A stretch of DNA of 64,000 bases, from positions 99,689,705-99,753,704 of the forward strand of contig NC_087062.1 of NCBI RefSeq assembly GCF_963678635.1, in the 5' to 3' direction. A program made the translations under genes and the position numbers. Position 1 is the first letter of the stretch, and each line of letters begins with the position of its first letter. The notes under the pieces were generated by a model. That model did not search any database, was not told the DNA's origin, and saw nothing but the letters and a program-made list of their open reading frames with translations. Below, in pieces: positions 1 through 10,224 of this stretch. Source of the stretch: Symsagittifera roscoffensis. Its lineage: Eukaryota; Xenacoelomorpha; Acoela; Convolutidae.

Positions 1-744
1 CACATAACTCTGTATAGAGAGTTCAAAAAAGTGCGGACTTGTCAGAAATAATCAAAAAGAGCATTCTCCTAATTTTGATCTATTTTTGCTTGCAAGTTTG
101 AATTTTTAGATGACATAGAGACATACTTTTTGTCTGAAAAATTAGTTTTTGCATGCAAAATTTTCTGAAATTGGTCATTTGCTCTTTTTAATTAATTCTG
201 TCTGTTCCAACATTTTTGCAGCTCTCTAGAGTTATAATGCTAAATTATGGGTAATATCTTTTTCGTTTCGTTCAAAGAAATCGGAGCGAAGTTAAATGTC
301 ATGAATTTTTTTAAGTTTATTACTGATTTTCACATGTGTCCAAAAACTAAATTACTTAGGCTGTTGTAATTTCGCCCAAATAAAATGCCGAAGGTTGCCG
401 ATATTGCCAATAAAAAAACAATGTCACATTTTTTTTTAAAATATTTGGTCAATTGTTTGGCCGAATAATTGTGATTCTCAGGTGAAACTAATAATTCTGG
501 TAATTTGAGAGTTATATGACATTTGTGTAAAGTGGCCAAAAATGGATGTCGTAAAATAATTTCACTTTTGGGGAGCCTTTTGACTGCTGATGATGTCAAA
601 AACCTGAAAGCAAGAAGCGTCCGCAACCCCCCCCCCCGCCCCTAAATCTGCTCCTGGCTTTCACCAAAACTTAAAAAACGCACTAATTGATCCCATTAAC
701 AATCGAGTATTCCTACATGGCCAATAACTCTCTTGGATTCAGCG
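1..744. other. Non-coding stretch downstream of the Fn3-like gene
   Basis: I see no gene here. The only recognisable element is at about 590-655: a poly-C run followed by a terminus that resembles the right end of the hAT-like MITEs found at 1088 and 12551 (a GCCCCTAAATCTG-type end), so it is probably a truncated copy. An AATAAA on the minus strand at about 314-319 could serve the gene ending at 745. Confidence 0.5.
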
Positions 745-1031
745 TTATACGTTACGTGTAAGAGCTGTTTTCATTTTCTGGGAAACTCTAAGATCATCTG
801 ATTTTGTTTGTCCACAGTCAGTCTTCGACCCGACCGCTACTTGCACGGTTAGAGTGTACACAGTTGCATACTTCAGATCGAGAAAGTATCCCTCCAATTT
901 ATTCAGAGGGGGAGCGTCTGGAGGCTCAACAGAAGCTGTGATCGTGTCAAAGTTGGAATTGTTATGGACTACTTGATAGTGTATGATCCCATAGTCATAG
1001 GTTTCGAATATTACATCAGGCAACAAAGGGG
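745..1031 (-). CDS. Fn3-like gene, likely last exon
   Basis: Starts after a TTTTAG acceptor in phase 1 and stays open for 95 codons to a TAA. It contains an LKYATVYTLTVQV strand resembling the Fn3 F strand and ends in a basic tail. I see no membrane anchor. A further donor before the stop cannot be excluded, so the C-terminus is provisional. Confidence 0.48.
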
Positions 1032-4000
1032 CTAAAATGGCGAATAAAAATCAAAATGGAATAAGGTTTAAAAATTAAACAAATGGTCAGGGAAGGATCA
1101 AGGATTTTTACGAGAGGTGGGGCGAGGTTATGTTTTCAGAAAAATTCGATAATTTTGATTTTCCGAGCTCTCTAAAGCACTATAAGGACCTTGTTTTGGA
1201 AAAACTTTGAATTTTTAAAAAGAAACAGACCAAAAAAGGCGTGCTAGGCACTTTGGAAAATTTGTCCAAAAAATTGCGTTTTTTGGCGCGCGCTCTCCCT
1301 TCAAAAGTAGTAAATATTGGCGCCAAAGGTGCCTTTAAAAAAACTTAAGGCTCCGTCAGCCAAAAATGAACATCTCAAATTAGTACAAAGGGGGTCGGTC
1401 GACAAAGGGTCGAATCCTTAACGAGAAGGGAGCTGTCCGCCCCCGCCCCTCCCTTAAATCCGTTGGTCCAATGGGGCTTTTGAACTACACCCTAGTCAAT
1501 CAAGGGAGTTCTATGTGACCGTAGTCGAATTGGATCTCAATAGTGATGTTCTGGCGCTTAAAATAAATTATCGTGAAAAGTTTGCATGATAGTTATCTTG
1601 CAAGATCTTGATAGAATTTGACAAGACTCCTGCAAGATACCCTCCATCTTGCAGATCTTGCAAGGTCTTGCAAGATAACCTTCCTTGATAAACTAGTGCC
1701 TTTAATCCTGTAAGGACCCCATTTTAACTATATTTGTGAAGAAAAATGGGGTAAAATAATTATTAATGGATTAATTATTGGAAATGTGATTTTATTATTT
1801 TGAATAGTTAAAAGCTTTTGTAGTGAAAATTACAAACTACACTTGCTATAGAGATTACCCGTCCCTTAAAAGAATTTAATTCAGACGCAATCATCGAAAA
1901 AAACATCGATATTTTTTTCTTCTTTACCTGTACAAGCTACAAGCTCTTGACGGTAGCGGATGTCTCCAATGTCACAGTTAAAAGATGGAAACACGAATTC
2001 CATCCAGAACTGATTGTCTGCAGCCAAGTCGTGATAAGTATGGCCGACTGAATTGTCAAATGGAATCCAGAGCCTTTCAACGAAATCTTCAGTTTCATTA
2101 AGAATTCCTATAGACGCATAATTGAACAGTTGAGTGGTGAAAAATTGGGGTGGAATGTTTATAGAGTCAGAAGCAGATGATATGTTTTGACCCTCGGCGA
2201 CCAAGTTCCAAGGCTTTGTCCTCGAATAATTGCCTGAAAGAAAAATTACTTGCAAAAATTAAACAGACTTTTAACCAGAGCAATTTTAGATCCAGATTTA
2301 CAATCTTCCAAGTCCCCATTTACAATAATAGAAGTGTGCAAGAATGAAAAATATAAATCAAATAAACTGCCCCCCCCCCCTGAAATATTTTTAGGTGGGT
2401 GGGAGAGATTAACTAACCTGAAGAAGTGCATATTGTAAAGTTTCCTCCAACCATATCATAAATTGCTTGATCTGGAGAATAAAAGTTCTCAATTGTGAGT
2501 GTATACACACTGTCTGGCTCCAAATTTCGCATCTGGAGTTCCGCCGGGTATGAGCTGGACTCAAATGTTGGGTCTACATTACATGGCAAACTATGCAGAT
2601 TACTTTTGGCCATCCAAAAGGTGCAAGAGGCTCCGTCGACGAACCAGAGACCATAATCGGAATTATCATATGGAGTATAGTCTTTTGTCATGTAGACTTG
2701 AATATCAAGGGTTGACCAATCAAAGTTTTGGCCGTTCATTTCCTCTCCGAGACTGACATATAAATTGCCCGTGACAGCTGAAAAACATGACACATGACAT
2801 TTTCAGTGCAAACACGATTGGAGTCTGACATCGTTTTTGGACTGCCGAGACAACTCATTTTGTCACAATCCAAAACGCTGACTTTGGAGTGGGACATTAT
2901 GTTTTTTCCATCTACAAATGATGATCACTAAAAAAAAACATTGAAAATAATTTCGCTTTTTACCTAGACAGTGAATGACGTTTTTAATACGCTCGTTTAT
3001 TTGTTCCGACTTGCGAAGGAAGTGATGGAATTTTGCGCTCGGTGTGGTTTTTTTTCGACAGGCAACCGACTTATTATTAATTTTTTTGGCGGGATCTTCA
3101 CATCATCTGAAAGCTAGTGATGTCTTCAGCAAAAAAAAAAGAAAAAAAAACATTTATCCAACGACCATTTTTCTCATAGTTACTGAATATTAAGTTACTG
3201 AAAGTGTCTGGAAAGTGCCATGTTAGCCAATTTGGGAAGCTTAATGATTTAAGCTTAAAATGAAGACAACTTTCTATTGGATGCCCAGTATTTTTCCATC
3301 AAACTTTTTTTTAACAGGACGTCAAAATGCAGTCAGAGTATTCATGGTTTTGCCCTTATAAGAGCAGTTTTTTGTTCCAACTTACCCGAAAAGATGAAAA
3401 GTTTGTAAGTGGAGGTTGAAAACTTTTCTGGTGGGTTTTTTCAGACCCATTTTGGTTTTTAACGATTCCTTAGGCTCAAAGGGACAGTAAGAGCCAGGGG
3501 CGGAACTAGGATTTTCTCGAGGGGGGGGGGGCGGATTTTCAAAAAATTGTCGAAAATTTTGACGACCTTTTTTTAGCTGACCAATTGATTTTCCGAGCTC
3601 TGCTAAAGCACTAAACCAAATTTTCTGTGCCGCAGGCAAATTTTTGAAAAAAAAAAAACAGGTAGAAAAAGACACTTTAAAAAACAGGTAGAAAAAGATC
3701 GCATTTTTTGGCGCGCGCTCCCCCTCAAAAAATAGTATAAACTGGCGCCAAAGGCGCCTTTAGAAAAAGTTTAGGGTCGGTCGGCCAAAAATTGTTTTCT
3801 TAAAAAGTACCAAAGGGTTGATTCTAGACAAAATAGCTGAGATAATTGCATTGTAAAGGTAAACGCTACGCAACAATTAAACTTTTTAAACTAAGTCACA
3901 AAATAGTTTTTCATTTTCTTATATGCTTCAAGTAACCCGTGTAAACTTTTCGGGTGGATCGTTTATGGTTAGGTCCAAAATTGGTTGTTTCCAGTCTATG

Positions 4001-6814
4001 CAGACAGAGTAAACGTTTCGGCAACTGTCGTGACACAGGCGCGATCAAAGGCGGAAAAATATCATGAAGAAAAATATCCGCGACCGGCGCGATCAAAAAA
4101 AAGTTAAGCGTGACCAGGTTAACCGAAAAATTATATTAGCGACTTTGGCAGCTGGTGCATTTGTTTCGGTAGTATTTTTTGAATTTCAGGCATTATATAT
4201 CTTATTCAATTTATTGTAGCCATTTAAAAGCTTTTGCATTACATCAAGCACATTTTTTCCAAATAACACAACCTTCCCGCTCAAAAAATTTAATTTTTTT
4301 ACTGTTTTCTTGTTTTTTTATTGTCGGAAACACAAAAAGCTTACTCGTTGTGATATCAAAACATCAAAAAGTAACAGTCGGTACATCCAAATAATGGTTT
4401 TCTAGGAGTTTTAAGATTGCAGCTTCCAAGTCAGCGCCTTATGTCCAGACTGTCGCGACCTTATCACTATAAGGTCGCACCGCATTATCAAAATATATCG
4501 CGATTAGATCTTAGACTATGCCGCGACTAATGTAAATTTCGTCGCACAAGATGTAGTTGTCGAAGTATCCAGAAATTTGTACTTGGAAACTAGCGCTTGT
4601 CAATTTTACGGCAATGAGATCAAGTTGAATCAACTGAAGTGACAAACCACTCAAAAATAGATTGTAGTTTTGAAGCGCTCTGTAAACAATCAATATGCAA
4701 TTTTTCTCTGTGTGTCTTATTGTCAAAGAAAGCGTTAAGCGTAACCGGTTAAAAAAACTACTAAAACTGTTCAAATTTTGCATGCAAAATCACGACTGGG
4801 ATACATCAGGGGCAAACTCTATTTTACGAAAGTAAGTGATGATTATTTCAAATGAAAAAACTGTATTTTTATACCATGAAAAAATTTTGTCCTCCAACGA
4901 AAACAACGTAAGCTAAAAATCAATAACATAGTGAAGACGTAATCAAAAAATAGCAAAAGTGGGTACATCTGGAATCATGAAACAACCTGGTTGCTGTTTA
5001 ACCTTGACTTGAAAGTCTTATAAGAGTACTTAATTATCAAAAACTGGCTGAAAAAAAAACTGATGAATAGCTACGTTTTTTGGAGAAAAAAAGTACATGT
5101 GCAAAAATGTGCGCTTCCTCGATGACAGTCTCGTCCGGTTTTGGTGTAAGGGTTATCTCTATACAAATCACAGCACACTGTAGTCAAATTATAGCACGTT
5201 TCTGGTTGCAGTCCATCAGCGTACACAATTCCCGGTTTTCGTGGAACATCTGCAGGGTGCAGTTCGATTGCAGCATTCGGGGGACTGATTTCGATTAGGT
5301 CGCACAAGATGTAGTGGTCGGTATATCCGACAATTTCCACTTCGAAAGAAGCACTCGACGGGTCAACATCAATCAAATCTAATTGATGCTCGGGGCTAGC
5401 TAAACACGTAAACATTGCCAATTCAGTCGAAACTCAATAACCAACTTTCTTTTGCGTGTATCAATTTTAAACAAGACGTATCGGGCTGCAGTAAGAGCAA
5501 AGTAAGTTTTATGAAAAGTTTTTTAGAATTGAAAGTTTCAAATTAACCAACAATCAAATTAGAAATTAGTCCATGAATATATGTTTTTTTTTCTGGCAAC
5601 AATTCTCAAAGTTAGACGTAACACAGTGAAACAAGTATTAGAACTATCTCAGAACGATGTTACTCTGGTATAAAAGAACGTTATATATACCAGATATACC
5701 GGAAACGAGTATTCTTCAGAGCGAGCTTTACACCATTTGCGATACCACATGAAACAGCAGTGCAAGCTAGCCAAAATAAAAGTGATTCAAGTGATTCTGT
5801 TTAACAATATGTTAACTCGAAAAAAATATATCGCTAGCGCAATAAAGATCTCATGCTTGCACCAGCTAAGCATGCATGGTTCATGAGAGTGTGTAATTAG
5901 TGAAAATCTGACTTTAATAAGCACCAGACTAAAAACCTTACTTGTAAGAGTAAAAATGTACCAGTGCAAAAATCCTCGCTTCCTCGATAGCAGTCTCGCC
6001 CAGTTTTGGTGTAAGGACTTGATCTATACAAATCACAACATACTGTAGTCAAAATATAGCACGTTTCTGGTTGCAGTCCATCAGCGTACACAATTCCCGG
6101 TTTTCGTGGAACATCTGTAGGGTACAGGTCAATTGCAGCATTCGCGGGACTGATTTCAATGACGTCGCACAAGATGTAGTTGTCGGTGTGTCCAGCAACT
6201 TCCACTTCGAAGGAAGCACTTGTCGAGTTAACATCAATGAGATTTATTCGATGACCGGGATAATGAGCTACACACAAAATCAAGCTGAATGATATACCAT
6301 GCAAAGAGATATTGTTATTTTGACGAAATCAATAGTAATTGAATAAGCAAGTTGTCCTTGTGTGTCTCGCCTGGCTTCACGTTATATTAAAAGCAACTAT
6401 ACTTGCACCAGCTTATGTTGAATGTTTTATTTAAATTTAGATCTCGAAAATGAGGTTTCACTTTAAAAACCAGACAAATAATTGCCTTTATAATAGAAAC
6501 AAAATTACCAGTGCAAAAATCCTTGCTTCCTTTATAACAGTCTTGTCCAGTTTTGATGTAAGGACTATCCCTATACAAATCACAGCATATTGTAGTCAAC
6601 GTATAGCACGTTTCTGGTTGCAGCCCGTCAGCGTACACTTTTCCTGGTCTTTGTGGAAAATTTGTAGGGTACAGGCGAATTGCAGCATTCGGGGGACGGA
6701 TTTCGATCTCGTCGCACAAGATGTAGTTGTCTTCGTAAGTGATAACTTCAACTTGGAATGAAGCACTTGTCGTCTGTGCCCCAATTAAGTCAACAATATG
6801 ACCTGCGTCAAATC
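745..6814 (-). CDS. Multi-exon extracellular protein of fibronectin-III-like modules (gene model, at least six exons)
   Basis: Minus-strand gene assembled from exons 6814-6509, 6267-5962, 5399-5097, 2777-2418, 2233-1928 and 1031-745. Every internal junction is GT-AG and phase 1, so the exons join in one frame and could duplicate without breaking it. The modules are about 100 residues. They carry beta-strand-like alternation and an 'L.PET.Y.LTT' strand typical of the end of a fibronectin type III domain. Several Cys (including a CC pair) and N-glycosylation sequons suggest a secreted or cell-surface product. No signal peptide or transmembrane exon was found, so the 5' end is missing: either the first exons lie beyond 6814 or I could not see them. 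The domain assignment rests on fold-like pattern only, and the biological role is unknown. The final reading frame stops at 745 with no anchor. Confidence 0.6.
1088..1467. mobile_element. hAT-like MITE, copy 1
   Basis: 380-bp non-coding element inside an intron of the Fn3-like gene. It begins CAGGGAAGGAT and ends near ...AAATCCGTTGGT, imperfect inverted termini. It carries the family hallmarks: a GAGCTCTCTAAAGCAC block, GGCGCGCGCTC and GGCGCCAAAGG. The flanks 1080-1087 (CAAATGGT) and 1468-1475 (CCAATGGG) look like a decayed 8-bp target duplication, the length expected for hAT elements. Confidence 0.55.
1588..1692. repeat. Cluster of short palindromic CTTGCAAGA repeats
   Basis: The motif CTTGCAAGAT and its variants recur about five times in 100 bp in both orientations, because it is nearly self-complementary. 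It lies in an intron of the Fn3-like gene. It is not part of a recognisable transposon, and its function is unknown. Confidence 0.45.
1928..2233 (-). CDS. Fn3-like gene, penultimate exon found
   Basis: 306 nt, phase 1-1, acceptor TTTCTTTCAG, donor CAG|GTAAAG. It encodes 102 residues with two N-x-S/T sequons near the start and middle and two Cys near the end. It has the same length and phases as exons A and B but little sequence similarity to them. It is joined to the 2418-2777 exon by a Gly codon split across the junction. Confidence 0.52.
2418..2777 (-). CDS. Fn3-like gene, exon with a divergent module
   Basis: 360 nt, phase 1-1, with a strong acceptor (TTTTTCAG after a pyrimidine run) and the donor CAG|GTTAGT. 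The 120 residues include an aromatic-rich stretch, a Cys pair and a late LEPDSVYTLTIENF strand that looks like the F strand of an Fn3 fold. It is not closely similar to exons A-C, so it is an older module of the same gene. Confidence 0.55.
3495..3815. mobile_element. hAT-like MITE, copy 2 (right end eroded)
   Basis: Starts CAGGGGCGGAACTAGG and then repeats the family blocks GAGCTCTGCTAAAGCACTA, GGCGCGCGCTC and TGGCGCCAAAGGCGCC. The distal terminus seen in copies 1 and 3 is missing or unrecognisable. It sits in the 2.3-kb intron of the Fn3-like gene. The long G run after the left end produces spurious small open frames. Confidence 0.5.
4511..4660 (-). pseudogene. Relic of a fourth Fn3-like module exon
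   Basis: A short minus-strand stretch still reads LDLIAVKLTSASFQV and NYILCDEIYIS, the N-terminal half of the module in exons A-C. The frame then runs into a stop at 4511 and the C-terminal half (the YADGLQPETCY region) is gone. It is a truncated, dead duplicate in the intron between exons C and 2777. Confidence 0.6.
5097..5399 (-). CDS. Fn3-like module exon C (tandem duplicate)
   Basis: 303 nt, one codon shorter than A and B near its start. The acceptor is GTGTTTAG. The donor has drifted: the last exon base is T rather than G (ACAT|GTAC), but GT is kept. Coding is intact and the conserved Cys residues and the PRKPGIVYADGLQPET stretch match exon B almost perfectly, so B and C are probably the most recent pair. 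Confidence 0.62.
5962..6267 (-). CDS. Fn3-like module exon B (tandem duplicate)
   Basis: 306 nt, phase 1-1, the same length as exon A. The acceptor is TGTGTAG and the donor G|GTACAT. The encoded module shares NYILCD, the YADGLQPETCY stretch and the Cys pattern with exons A and C. The sister exon C keeps even the intron-proximal residues, which supports exon duplication rather than convergence. The intron between A and B is only 241 bp. Confidence 0.65.
6509..6814 (-). CDS. Fn3-like module exon A
   Basis: 306-nt phase 1-1 exon, 102 codons. The acceptor follows a TTTTAG and the donor is G|GTAATT. It encodes the signature strings NYILCDEIEI, KVYADGLQPETCY and ICCDLY, and it aligns along its whole length with exons B and C. 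The open frame continues upstream to 6923, but the sister exons show that the acceptor at 6814 is the real boundary. Confidence 0.65.
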
Positions 6815-8164
6815 CTAAAACAAATCCAGCTGAAATCTGGTTGAGGCTAGGCGATGAGGGAACCTGAGTTAAGTCAATGATTGGCGCGGTCAAGCCAGTT
6901 TCGGTGCAAACTTTTACAATCATGAGAGCCTTGTTTCTAGAGATGCGTTGTGAATAAAAAAAACTAGAAAGTGGCTAAAAAATTTTTTCTTCTTTCTCGC
7001 AAAAAAGTTTCAGATGAGCCGTTTTTTGAAGTGACACTCAAATAAATTTTGCGTGCAAGCTTACATTGAATTAATCAATGAAAGATACATTGCTGATTTA
7101 GGTTATCCGAACAAAATGAGCAAAATTTGAGTTTTCAAACACGCTGAAACTACTTTGTTAATTGATAACAAACATATATCACAAGAAACCTCTTACACAG
7201 CTAAACAAAGTTCTAGAAGGTTCAAATCTTCAACAATTTGACTAAACTGTTCAAAATTTGTTTTTAAGCAAAGATTTTGGATTCTATATAGTAATAATCA
7301 CCTTTCTTGACTCTCAAGCAAACATCTTTTCTCTTATACGGGTTTTTGGAGGTTTAACCCTCCTAGAACTTTGTTGGGCTGTGTAAGAGGCTTCTTGTGA
7401 TTTGTATTTCTCATCAATTAACAAAGTGCTTCAGCGTAATTCTTGATTAATTGAAAAAGCCAAAATGACTCATTTTTGGGGTAAAGTTTTGGTTGAGAAT
7501 TTTGGAGGAAAATTGGACCATATCCATTCTGTTGAAATTCTAAACAACTTTTGTTCTCTTTAGTTTTTGTCTAATTTTAACGCAACTTGAGAAAATTTTA
7601 TCTGGATAATTTAAATCAGCACTGTATATTTATAAAACAACAAAAAGTAGACAATTCACGTTCTATTAATCAGGAGATTTTTTTCGTACTTCTTCGTATC
7701 AGGAGATTTTTGAAAACCCAGTCATTGAAATAGAAATTGTTAAAGCAAAGCTTCAAATCAAGACATCAGTTTTAGGATACTCTAAAATTCAAAAACTACT
7801 CTATTTTCCATTAGAAGAAAAGTAATTCTAGCGGAATTAGATGAGCAAAAAACGCGACAAAATAATTAGACAAGTTCTCATCTTCTCTAGAAGTTGTTTT
7901 AATAAATAAATTAGAACGATAGTCTAAAGCACCTTGCTTTTAAGTATTTTTTTTATAACAATGCGCATCGAAGTCAACCAAAATATTGTTTCTGCTTAAG
8001 CTAAAACATCTACGAGCGCACATCTACAAAAATAGCGTTTTTGGAAGCGCTTACCATTTTTTTTTGTAATGTACTAACCAATTTTGATTCAAAATGTTTC
8101 TCAAATAATTATAGCTGTTTCAGTGATTTAATTGATGGTTCTTAATGTTGATGCGTGACCAGAC
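6815..8164. other. Non-coding AT-rich stretch
   Basis: No exon with convincing splice sites and no recognised repeat family. If the Fn3-like gene has further 5' exons, a short signal-peptide exon could be hidden here or farther right. Confidence 0.4.
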
Positions 8165-8282
8165 AATCCCGCCTCAGTCATTTCCGCCCCAGACACTTCC
8201 GCCCCAAAACTGACTGTTTTTGGGGCGGAAATAACTGGAGCGGAAGTAATGTAATTTTGGGGCGGAAAGGACTGGGAGCCTG
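8165..8282. repeat. Foldback repeat built from TTCCGCCCCA motifs
   Basis: The left arm contains TTTCCGCCCCAGACACTTCC and the right arm contains the inverse, with GGGGCGGAA occurring repeatedly around a short GACTGTTTTTGG loop. The arms pair as a GC-rich hairpin in otherwise AT-rich DNA. It has no coding capacity. It may be a tiny foldback or MITE; no target duplication was identified. Confidence 0.5.
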
Positions 8283-8433
8283 TTGATGAACCTCGTCGTA
8301 GTAATAATAATTCTAACTCAATTTTTTTATCATAATGTTTCTATCAAAGTTTTGACAGATAAAAGTTCTTCATATTGCTGTTCAATGTCGTCGTATAGAT
8401 GCAAAAATGTGGTTGATTTTAATACGTTGAGGT

Positions 8434-8735
8434 TGTTGTAAATTGTTCATTTTGTTTAATCTTATGAACTTCGGCGTTGATTAGATACCTGCCAACTATG
8501 CTGTAATAACTGATACTTTGTCCTTAATAAGGAAGTGAAAACAGAAAGATTTATATCTTTAAATTTAGACTCATTGCTGTTAGTCTTAGTTGCTCACTCT
8601 CTGCCAGTTATGAACAACACTCAAGTGACCGTTAAAGTAGGCCTGCTAGAATGAGTACACAATAACAATACATAACAAATAAAAATAGTCTAACTTTTCA
8701 AGGTTACTGTGGCAGCAGTACTACACAGTACCACA
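8434..8735 (-). repeat. LTR of a decayed gypsy element (3' LTR of the minus-strand copy)
   Basis: About 302 bp. It ends on the plus strand in GTACCACA, followed by a CCCCC tract and an AAAATTTTA-rich stretch, exactly the arrangement at the 3' LTR of the intact element (GGTACCACA, then a CCCCC tract). Read on the minus strand this is a polypurine tract followed by TGTGGTAC. The left end, TGTTGTAAATTGTTC, resembles the LTR-like sequence at 14034. Confidence 0.55.
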
Positions 8736-8799
8736 TTCCCCCGAATACAGCAAAATTTTATATAATACCATATAAAATTTTAAATACAATATGAATTTT

Positions 8800-10140
8800 A
8801 GGCTCAGTTTAATGTCTATTGTTTTTAGGATTGCTCAATTTTCCCCTTTTTTGTTTCTTTTCTAAGAAGCACTGCAACGGCAATTTCCGCGCGGCATTCC
8901 ATGGTTTGGAAATATCCAGCGACGTTTGACCGAATCTTCGTTTAAACAAGTGACGTTCCAATAATCTAAACTTTGAATCCGCCGGTGTTCCTTTATCCGT
9001 GTCGAACTTCGCCAATCGCGTCCGATATGCGTCGAGGGCTGCCATTTTCAAGTCAGTAATATCGTCTTCACAACAAGTCAGCTATACTGAATGTGACACT
9101 GGGCTTCCGTGTCGCTTTGGCCCCTGATTTTTTGTTTGTCGGCTAGTTCGCCTCACTGTCGTTTGTTCTTCCTCCTGATCCGAGATATCTGAGAAACCTG
9201 GTGGAGGAAACTCGACGATCGTATCTTCCTTTGCTGTAAGGATTTGTTCCGCTTCTTTCTGGACACCTCTAGTCAAAACTTGTTCAGCTAATTCATCCCA
9301 TTCTCCCGGTGTCATATCTTTATTCTGGAACGTATCAAGGTTTCCTTTTCATTTGTTTGCCTAGTGATGCGTTTAGTACCTTCCGTGGTCTTTTTTGGAG
9401 TCGACGAGATTGGTGTATCTTTATCGTCGTCTTTTTTATCTTTGGGTTCCGTGTTCCAAATTCAGGCCACCCCCCGCCTCTGTGTCCCTTGAGGTTACTA
9501 TCGTTGGGCTACCCTGAAATTAAGCTTTAGTAGTGCTGTTTTCATTTGGAACCGTACTGTACTGCCACTGATCTGGGTTATCGTCCTCGTCATCTGACTC
9601 ACTCTCCATCTCTTCCTCTTCTTTTGCTTTTTTCTGCTGCTTAATTCTCAATTTCTCCCCCGTTGGGCTCCTTTTCTGATCGGATCCTTTTCTTGTAGGT
9701 GCTAAAGATACTTTCGACTTGACTATGTCACTTTTCCTGTATACTGCACCTGCAGCTGTTTTCACGGTCGATGGTATTTCGGCTATTATTTTGCCTTTTA
9801 GCGGGAATGTCAGGGCCTTTCCACTCTTTCTCTGTTCGTGTTTTCGAAAAAAAATTGTCTGACATGGGTCCAGTGTCGTTGTTCTCTTTGTCCTCTATAA
9901 ATCCTTTCTCCCATGAATACAATCACTCCTTTCTGAGCTCCGGATTTATAGTACTAGTCTCATCAACTATTTTTCTCAAATCGTTGGCTGACGTATCTCT
10001 TCGTGTTGCGTTCCATCTTGCATTTGCCTCTAATAATTGTTTCAGTTCTTTCGCCCGTGCTGTTCTTTGGCAGCGAATCTATTCCGTTGAAACAGTGGGC
10101 TTACGTCCCGGCTGTTCTGACCTTTCCTGAATGTTTTCAT
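8800..10140 (-). pseudogene. C-terminal module of a broken gypsy polyprotein
   Basis: Minus-strand fragments at 8809-9051, 9082-9315, 9520-9765, 9740-9922 and 10042-10135 align in order with the last roughly 480 residues of the intact polyprotein at 21721-28275. Shared strings include KTAAG.[VI]YRKSDI, LAEQVL.RGVQ versus LADQVLERGVQ, PPGFSD, and RKGQNSRDVSPLF. Frameshifts separate the pieces. Similarity stops near 10140, where sequence of the opposite orientation begins. The fragments show that this C-terminal module is a conserved family feature. Confidence 0.65.
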
Positions 10141-10224
10141 AAGCCCAATTGTCATAAATAGAAAGAAAGACGTCTCAAATAAACTTGCCTTAGACTCAAA
10201 ATTACTCAATAACCAGATTTTCAA

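Noticed and set aside
3382-3675. Minus-strand 97-codon frame with a Pro-rich run
   Set aside because: Created by the G run and purine tracts of the hAT-like MITE at 3495.
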